From: Fluviibacter sp964387485
Lineage (GTDB): Bacteria > Pseudomonadota > Gammaproteobacteria > Burkholderiales > Rhodocyclaceae
Length of the DNA: 10,794 bases
Direction of reading: 5' to 3'
Assembly: GCA_964387485.1 (NCBI GenBank)
Contig: CAYLWV010000059.1
Location: forward strand, 1 to 10,794
The position numbers were made by a program, and so were the translations under genes. Positions 6,417 through 10,794 of this stretch are shown piece by piece; within the stretch, counting starts at the first letter, position 1, and every line of letters starts with the position of its first letter. Below the pieces are notes generated by a model that was not told the DNA's origin, ran no database searches, and saw only the letters and a program-made list of their open reading frames with translations.

Positions 6417-8114
6417 ATGTCTCAAGCCGATACGTTCGAAAGTTTTGCCGCTCTATTTGAAGAAAGCCTTGCCCGCCAGGATATGCGCGCAGGTGAAGTC
6501 ATCACTGCTGAAGTGGTGCGCGTTGACCAGAACTTTGTGGTCGTCAACGCCGGACTCAAGTCCGAAAGCTATGTCCCCGTACACGAATTCCTGAACGATC
6601 AGGGTGAACTGGAAGTCGCTGTTGGCGATTTCGTCCAGGTCGCCATTGAATCGCTCGAAGATGGTTTCGGCGAAACCCGCCTGTCGCGTGATCGCGCCAA
6701 GCGTATTGCAGCCTGGAATGCTCTGGAAGCTGCTCTGAACGACGGTTCGCTGGTCACCGGCGCCATCACCGGTAAGGTGAAGGGCGGCCTGACGGTTATG
6801 GTCAACAGCGTTCGCGCATTCCTGCCGGGTTCGTTGGTCGACACCCGTCCGGTCAAGGACACCACGCCCTTCGAAGGCAAGAGCATGGAGTTCAAGGTCA
6901 TCAAGCTTGATCGCAAGCGTAACAACGTTGTGCTGTCGCGCCGCGCTGTTCTCGAAGAGAACATGGGTGAAGACCGCCAGAAGCTGCTGGAAACCCTGCA
7001 AGAAGGCGCCATCATCAAGGGCGTTGTCAAGAACATCACCGACTACGGCGCATTCGTTGACCTCGGCGGTATCGATGGCCTGCTGCACATCACCGATCTG
7101 GCCTGGCGCCGTGTCCGTCACCCGTCCGAAGTTCTGGCCGTGGGCGATGAAGTCACTGCCAAGGTCCTCAAGTTCGATACCGAGAAGAACCGCGTCTCGC
7201 TGGGCCTGAAGCAACTGGGCGACGATCCGTGGGTTGGCATTTCGCGCCGTTACCCGGCACAGACCCGTCTGTTCGGCAAGGTTACCAACCTGACCGACTA
7301 CGGTGCTTTCGTTGAAATCGAACAGGGTATCGAAGGTCTGGTTCACGTTTCCGAAATGGACTGGACCAACAAGAACATCCACCCGTCCAAGGTGGTTCAG
7401 CTGGGTGACGAAGTTGAAGTCATGATCCTCGAGATCGACGAAGACCGCCGCCGTATTTCGCTGGGTATGAAGCAGTGCCAGTCGAACCCGTGGCAGGATT
7501 TCGGCCTGAACTTCAAGAAGGGCGACAAGATCAAGGGCGCTATCAAGTCGATCACCGACTTCGGTATCTTCATTGGTCTGGACGGTGGTATCGATGGTCT
7601 GGTCCACCTGTCGGATCTGTCGTGGAACGTTGCTGGCGAAGAAGCCATCCGCAACTTCAAGAAGGGTGACGAAGTTGAAGCCATCGTTCTGGCCATCGAC
7701 ATCGACAAGGAGCGTATCTCCCTGGGCATGAAGCAGATGGACGGAGACCCCTTCACCTCCTTCGTGGCGATGAATGACAAGAATAGCCTGGTCAACGGTA
7801 CTGTGAAGAGCGTTGACGCTCGTGGCGCCGTGATCCAGCTGGCTGACGATGTCGAAGGTTACCTGCGTGCTTCCGAGTTCGCCCGTGACCGTATCGATGA
7901 TCTGAGCCAGCACGTTAAGGTTGGCGAAACGCTCGAAACGATGATCACGAATGTGGATCGTAAGAGCCGCTCGATCAATCTGTCGGTCAAGGCCAAGGAT
8001 CAGGCTGAACAGCACGAAGCTATGCAGAAGCTGGCCTCGGACAGCGCTGGCGCAGCCACCGGCACGACCAATCTGGGCGCGCTGCTGAAGGCCAAGCTGA
8101 ACCAGCAGGGCTGA
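6417..8114 (+). CDS. rpsA: 30S ribosomal protein S1
   Basis: RNA-binding ribosomal protein of 565 residues with six S1 (OB-fold) domains at roughly 24-90, 110-176, 197-265, 282-352, 369-439 and 456-524. The later domains show near-repeated cores such as ITDYGAFVDLGGIDGLLHI, LTDYGAFVEIEQGIEGLVHV and ITDFGIFIGLDGGIDGLVHL. S1 anchors mRNA on the 30S subunit and helps start translation on structured or weak-Shine-Dalgarno messages. The start is placed at the ATG at 6417, giving MSQADTFESFAALFEESL, which matches the family N terminus. An in-frame TTG at 6342 would add 25 unrelated residues and is rejected. The only Shine-Dalgarno-like element is AGGA at 6401-6404, 12 nt upstream. Codon use is more strongly biased (GAA, AAG, CTG, ATC, CGT/CGC) than in the upstream enzymes, as expected for a very highly expressed gene. 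It is followed after 7 nt by ihfB. Confidence 0.97.
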   Translation: MSQADTFESFAALFEESLARQDMRAGEVITAEVVRVDQNFVVVNAGLKSESYVPVHEFLNDQGELEVAVGDFVQVAIESLEDGFGETRLSRDRAKRIAAWNALEAALNDGSLVTGAITGKVKGGLTVMVNSVRAFLPGSLVDTRPVKDTTPFEGKSMEFKVIKLDRKRNNVVLSRRAVLEENMGEDRQKLLETLQEGAIIKGVVKNITDYGAFVDLGGIDGLLHITDLAWRRVRHPSEVLAVGDEVTAKVLKFDTEKNRVSLGLKQLGDDPWVGISRRYPAQTRLFGKVTNLTDYGAFVEIEQGIEGLVHVSEMDWTNKNIHPSKVVQLGDEVEVMILEIDEDRRRISLGMKQCQSNPWQDFGLNFKKGDKIKGAIKSITDFGIFIGLDGGIDGLVHLSDLSWNVAGEEAIRNFKKGDEVEAIVLAIDIDKERISLGMKQMDGDPFTSFVAMNDKNSLVNGTVKSVDARGAVIQLADDVEGYLRASEFARDRIDDLSQHVKVGETLETMITNVDRKSRSINLSVKAKDQAEQHEAMQKLASDSAGAATGTTNLGALLKAKLNQQG

Positions 8115-8121
8115 TTAGCGA

Positions 8122-8487
8122 ATGACCAAGTCAGAACTGATCGCACGGCTGGCGGAACGCTTTCCCCAGCTGGTTGCGAAAGATGCCGAACTCGCCGTTA
8201 AGGTGATTCTGGACGCGATGACCGAAGCGCTCGCCCGTGGCGATCGCATCGAGATTCGCGGCTTCGGCAGCTTTTCGCTCAACCACCGTCCGCCGCGTGT
8301 CGGTCGCAACCCCCGTTCGGGAGAGCGTGTCGAAGTCCCCGAGAAGTGGGTTCCCCACTTCAAGGCGGGCAAAGAATTGCGCGAGCGGGTCGATGCGGCT
8401 GATCTGACCGATGTCATGAGTGGTTCCGATGAAACCGAGTCGCCCGTTTTTGCGGTAGCGGCACAGGGTTCGGTGAACGCACTCTAA
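8122..8487 (+). CDS. ihfB: Integration host factor subunit beta
   Basis: Small HU/IHF-family DNA-bending protein of 121 residues; with IhfA it forms the IHF heterodimer that bends DNA in promoters and recombination complexes. The N terminus MTKSELIARL, IEIRGFGSFSL (43-53), RPPRVGRNPRSGE (56-68, the minor-groove beta arm with the intercalating Pro at about 64) and VPHFKAGKELRERV (77-90) closely match IHF beta rather than HU or IHF alpha. The HU-like fold ends near residue 92. About 29 further residues follow, first acidic (DVMSGSDETESP) and then small/hydrophobic, whereas E. coli IHF beta stops at 94. The gene lies 7 nt after rpsA, the classical rpsA-ihfB pairing. Its Shine-Dalgarno is poor (AGGG at 8107-8110, 11 nt before the ATG), suggesting coupling to rpsA translation. 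A strong terminator follows. Confidence 0.95.
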   Translation: MTKSELIARLAERFPQLVAKDAELAVKVILDAMTEALARGDRIEIRGFGSFSLNHRPPRVGRNPRSGERVEVPEKWVPHFKAGKELRERVDAADLTDVMSGSDETESPVFAVAAQGSVNAL

Positions 8488-8513
8488 GCTGAAAGCCTCA
8501 ATTGCGGTACACT

Positions 8514-8544
8514 AAAAGCGCTGGTGAAAACCAGCGCTTTTTTT
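8514..8544 (+). terminator. Intrinsic (rho-independent) terminator after ihfB
   Basis: A perfect 11-bp stem (8515-8525 with 8530-8540, AAAGCGCTGGT / ACCAGCGCTTT) is capped by a GAAA tetraloop. It can be extended by one A-T pair (8514/8541). The T-run covers 8538-8544. It begins 27 nt after the ihfB stop and should end transcripts from the rpsA-ihfB unit. It ends only 22 nt before the lapA ATG. Confidence 0.9.
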
Positions 8545-8555
8545 ATGTCGACCTC

Positions 8556-8560
8556 AGGAG
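8556..8560 (+). promoter_or_regulatory. Ribosome binding site of lapA
   Basis: AGGAG lies 6 nt before the ATG at 8567. It is the best Shine-Dalgarno in the window and fixes the lapA start. It lies 11 nt downstream of the terminator T-run, so it is outside the hairpin and remains accessible. Confidence 0.75.
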
Positions 8561-8566
8561 ACAAAG

Positions 8567-8863
8567 ATGCGTGTTATCGCATGGTTGATTCGAATTCTAG
8601 TGTTTCTGGTTTTTCTCGGATTTGCGCTGGAGAATACAGAACCGGTGGTCATCAACCTGTTCCTGGGCTATTACCTCGAGGCACCGCTGGTCGCAGTGCT
8701 GCTGGCCGTGTTGCTGGCCGGTTCGCTGATCGGAGTGCTATTTATGCTGCCCGGTTTGTTGCGCCATCGCCGGGAAGCTACCCGGTTGCGCCGTGAAGTC
8801 GCGCGAATTGGCGTGAATACCGTACCGAAAGAATCGGAAGCACAAGCGGCTCCCAAGCTTTGA
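8567..8863 (+). CDS. lapA: Lipopolysaccharide assembly protein A (LapA domain, DUF1049 family)
   Basis: Inner-membrane protein of 98 residues. Two hydrophobic segments are visible, about 3-21 and 39-62, separated by the family-typical ENTEPVVINLFLG loop (22-34). A basic, probably cytoplasmic, coiled-coil-like stretch follows (RHRREATRLRREVAR, 66-80), then a short polar tail. In Enterobacteria LapA works with LapB (YciM) in coordinating LPS synthesis and LpxC turnover, and the two genes are adjacent as here. The start is fixed by AGGAG at 8556-8560. The gap to lapB is 10 nt, indicating co-transcription. How transcription reaches lapA is unclear: a terminator ends 22 nt upstream and I see no good promoter between it and the gene. 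Confidence 0.9.
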   Translation: MRVIAWLIRILVFLVFLGFALENTEPVVINLFLGYYLEAPLVAVLLAVLLAGSLIGVLFMLPGLLRHRREATRLRREVARIGVNTVPKESEAQAAPKL

Positions 8864-8873
8864 AAGAACGATC

Positions 8874-10043
8874 ATGTTGACTCTGGAGCCTTGGGCCCTA
8901 CTCATCCTTCCGTTATTTTTTGCGCTGGGCTGGATTGCTGCGCGCATTGATATCAAACATGTGGTGGCGGATTCGCGCCGCTTGCCGAAGGCCTACTTTC
9001 AGGGCTTGAATTTCCTGCTCAACGAGCAGCCGGATCGCGCCATTGAAGCTTTTAACGAAGTGGTGCGCGTGGATCCGGAAACGGTGGAGTTGCACTTTGC
9101 ACTGGGTTCGCTGTTCCGTCGCCGGGGTGAACTGGAGCGTGCACTGCGCATCCACCAGAACCTCATGAATCGTGAAGATCTGCCAGAGCCTCTCAAAGAG
9201 CAGGCCTTGTTCGAGCTCGGGATCGACTATCTGAAATCGGGTTTGCTGGATCGCTCGGAAGAAATTTTCAAGCGTCTGGCTGAGGGAGCTCGCCGAGAAG
9301 AGGCGCTCAAGCAACTGCTGGAAATCTATCAGCTGGAGAAGTCCTGGGATAAAGCCATCGAACTGGCCGAAAAGGTGCCAGAGCTGGCATCTCAGCATGA
9401 GGTCGCAGAATTCTGGTGTGAAATGGCTGAAAACGCCCTGATCCGCTCCAAAACCGATGAAGCGCGTCGTCATGTGCAGCAGGCGCTTTCGTTGCACCGC
9501 CAGTGCGTGCGCGCCAGCATTATTGCGGGTGATATCGAGCGCAAGGAAGGGCACCCGGAGCGGGCGATTGATGCCTGGTTGCGGATCGAACAGCAACAAC
9601 CGGAGTTTCTATCCTTGGTCGCATCACGCATTGCCGATGTCTATAAGGGTCTGGCGCGGCAGGCGGAAGGGATGCAGTTACTTAAAGGCTTTCTGACGCG
9701 ATACCCCTCCGTCGATATGCTTGATGTGGTTTGCCAGCAGGTAGTGGAAGAAGAGGGCGCTCAGGCGGCCTATGATTTTGCCCTAGCGCAGCTGCACCGC
9801 ACGCCGAGCCTGATTGCCCTGGATAAAGCACTGGAGGCCCGTTCGGCCGTAACGCCGGCGGAACAGATGGCTGATCTGGATCTGGTCAAAAAACTCATTA
9901 AAAATCAGACGCAACGCCTATCCCGCTACACCTGTAAATGCTGCGGCTTCAAAGCGCGTCAGTTTTACTGGCGTTGCCCTGCCTGTAGTGAGTGGGAGTC
10001 CTATCCTCCCAAGCGTTCGGAAGAGTTTTCGCTGGTTCAGTAA
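8874..10043 (+). CDS. lapB: Lipopolysaccharide assembly protein B (TPR protein with rubredoxin-like zinc ribbon)
   Basis: Membrane-anchored TPR protein of 389 residues, the normal LapB/YciM length. One N-terminal transmembrane helix (about 5-22) is followed by WIAARIDIKHV. A long array of TPR helix pairs spans about 36-330 (for example YFQGLNFLLNEQPDRAIEAF and LHFALGSLFRRRGELERAL). The C terminus is a rubredoxin-type metal ribbon with C354-x2-C357 and C368-x2-C371 (CKCCGF...CPAC), plus an extra Cys at 356. In E. coli LapB recruits LpxC to the FtsH protease and both the TPRs and the ribbon are needed; the same role here is inferred from the full domain set. The ATG at 8874 is 10 nt after lapA and has only a weak purine-rich site (GAAAG), so coupling to lapA is likely. 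I find no clear hairpin terminator after it. Confidence 0.94.
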   Translation: MLTLEPWALLILPLFFALGWIAARIDIKHVVADSRRLPKAYFQGLNFLLNEQPDRAIEAFNEVVRVDPETVELHFALGSLFRRRGELERALRIHQNLMNREDLPEPLKEQALFELGIDYLKSGLLDRSEEIFKRLAEGARREEALKQLLEIYQLEKSWDKAIELAEKVPELASQHEVAEFWCEMAENALIRSKTDEARRHVQQALSLHRQCVRASIIAGDIERKEGHPERAIDAWLRIEQQQPEFLSLVASRIADVYKGLARQAEGMQLLKGFLTRYPSVDMLDVVCQQVVEEEGAQAAYDFALAQLHRTPSLIALDKALEARSAVTPAEQMADLDLVKKLIKNQTQRLSRYTCKCCGFKARQFYWRCPACSEWESYPPKRSEEFSLVQ

Positions 10044-10101
10044 GCTAATCACCGTTAATTTGGAACGGGTTGGGTGGTTGTGTTGAACGCCGCGCCAAAG
10101 C

Positions 10102-10130
10102 CTGAAATTACGCGGGCTCGCTGGTAAAAT
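10102..10130 (+). promoter_or_regulatory. Candidate sigma70 promoter of ugd
   Basis: CTGAAA (10102-10107, 4/6) and TAAAAT (10125-10130, 5/6) are separated by exactly 17 nt, and TGG directly before the -10 gives an extended -10 element. The predicted start near 10137 leaves a 5' leader of about 24 nt. The leader carries an AGGGA Shine-Dalgarno at 10148-10152, 8 nt before the ugd ATG. This suggests ugd is transcribed independently of lapAB. No operator-like repeat was recognised in the 117-nt gap after lapB. Confidence 0.6.
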
Positions 10131-10160
10131 GTCAGTATCTATCAAGCAGGGATTCTTTGC

Positions 10161-10794
10161 ATGAAAATCGCCATTGCCGGAACCGGTTACGTCGGACTCT
10201 CGAACGGTGTCTTGCTCTCGCAGCACCATGAAGTCGTTGCCCTGGATATCGTCCCTGAAAAGGTCGCGATGCTCAATCGCAAGGAATCCCCGATTCAGGA
10301 CGATGAACTTGAGGACTACCTCAAGAACAAACCGCTGAACTTCCGAGCCACGCTCGATAAAAAAGACGCGTACGAAGGTGCCGATTACGTCATCATCGCC
10401 ACGCCCACTGACTACGACCCCGAAACCAACTACTTCAATACTAAATCCATTGAAGCGGTGATCCGGGACGTCATGGTCATCAATCCCAACGCCACCATGG
10501 TCATTAAATCGACCATCCCCGTCGGATACACCGCCAAGACCCGCGAACTGCTCGGTACCCAGAACCTCATCTTCTCGCCGGAATTCCTGCGCGAAGGGCG
10601 TGCCCTCTACGACAACCTGCATCCGTCCCGCATCGTTGTTGGTGAACGCTCCAAGCGTGCCGAAATCTTTGCCGGTCTTCTCAAAGAAGGCGCCATTAAA
10701 AAGGACATCCCCGTCCTCTTTACCGATGCCACTGAGGCTGAAGCCGTCAAACTCTTCGCCAACACCTACCTGGCCATGCGGGTCTCGTACTTCA
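10161..10794 (+). CDS. ugd: UDP-glucose 6-dehydrogenase (partial, 3' end outside the window)
   Basis: The open frame from the ATG at 10161 runs off the right edge after 211 codons, roughly half the usual length of about 390. The enzyme oxidises UDP-glucose to UDP-glucuronate with two NAD, supplying capsule, exopolysaccharide or lipid A modification pathways. Visible are the NAD-binding GTGYVGLSNGVLL (7-19), IIATPTDYDPETNYF (78-92), IKSTIPVGYT (115-124), FSPEFLREGRALYDNLHPSR (138-157, with catalytic Glu at 141) and EAVKLFANTYLAMRV (194-208, with the catalytic-site Lys at 197 and Asn at 201). The catalytic Cys lies beyond the window. It resembles the E. coli Ugd type. Among 20 leucine codons seen, 11 are CTC and 6 CTG, whereas lapA just upstream uses CTG 10 and CTC 2 of 20, so codon use differs from its neighbours. 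It has its own candidate promoter. Confidence 0.95.
   Translation, partial: MKIAIAGTGYVGLSNGVLLSQHHEVVALDIVPEKVAMLNRKESPIQDDELEDYLKNKPLNFRATLDKKDAYEGADYVIIATPTDYDPETNYFNTKSIEAVIRDVMVINPNATMVIKSTIPVGYTAKTRELLGTQNLIFSPEFLREGRALYDNLHPSRIVVGERSKRAEIFAGLLKEGAIKKDIPVLFTDATEAEAVKLFANTYLAMRVSYF

Noticed and set aside
7029..7620. Repeated DNA segments within rpsA
   Set aside because: These are the conserved cores of successive S1 domains (TDYGAFV-type), explained by protein domain repetition and not by a DNA repeat element.
6453..8015. A 520-codon open frame on the minus strand opposite rpsA
   Set aside because: It is the mirror of the strongly codon-biased rpsA frame. Its protein is low-complexity (Q/V/D/N-rich) with no recognisable domain, and the plus strand encodes an unmistakable S1.
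8489..8513. Possible lapA promoter (CTGAAA and TACACT) just before the terminator
   Set aside because: Spacing is 13 nt and the -10 match is 4/6. The predicted start would lie within the terminator stem, so the transcript would begin inside the hairpin.

Overview
This window is a densely packed, almost entirely forward-strand stretch of chromosomal housekeeping genes. Protein motifs and gene order (gyrA tail, serC, pheA, hisC, tyrA, aroA-cmk, rpsA, ihfB, lapA, lapB, then ugd) match the layout known from Betaproteobacteria. I cannot fix the order (Burkholderiales, Rhodocyclales or Neisseriales-like) from sequence alone. Base composition is moderately GC-rich. No mobile element, tRNA, rRNA, CRISPR array or foreign-looking island is visible.

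Layout. Positions 1-39 are the last codons of an upstream gene, most likely gyrA. Positions 55-6285 hold a tight five-gene biosynthetic run: serC (serine and PLP), pheA (chorismate mutase/prephenate dehydratase), hisC (aminotransferase), tyrA (prephenate dehydrogenase) and a single fused ORF joining aroA (EPSP synthase) to cmk (CMP kinase). Gaps are 0-49 nt. Then come rpsA (ribosomal protein S1) after a 131-nt leader, ihfB (IHF beta) 7 nt later, and a strong intrinsic terminator at 8514-8544. lapA and lapB (LPS assembly/LpxC control) follow, and a promoter-led ugd (UDP-glucose 6-dehydrogenase) runs off the right end.

How the genes work together. AroA makes EPSP, the immediate precursor of chorismate. 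PheA and TyrA split chorismate/prephenate toward phenylalanine and tyrosine, and the HisC-type enzyme can supply the final transamination. SerC provides serine and a PLP precursor; SerC and HisC are themselves PLP enzymes. Cmk, S1 and IHF beta form the conserved cmk-rpsA-ihfB block of nucleotide, translation and nucleoid functions. LapA/LapB and Ugd belong to envelope and surface polysaccharide biology.

Regulatory signals I can support: a candidate promoter inside the 3' part of cmk (6091-6119) for rpsA, a stem-loop and U-rich leader before rpsA, the terminator between ihfB and lapA, and a good sigma70-type promoter before ugd (10102-10130). I found no convincing undescribed system. The points most worth checking are the linkerless AroA-Cmk fusion, the rpsA leader and internal promoter, and the terminator placed 22 nt before the lapA start codon.
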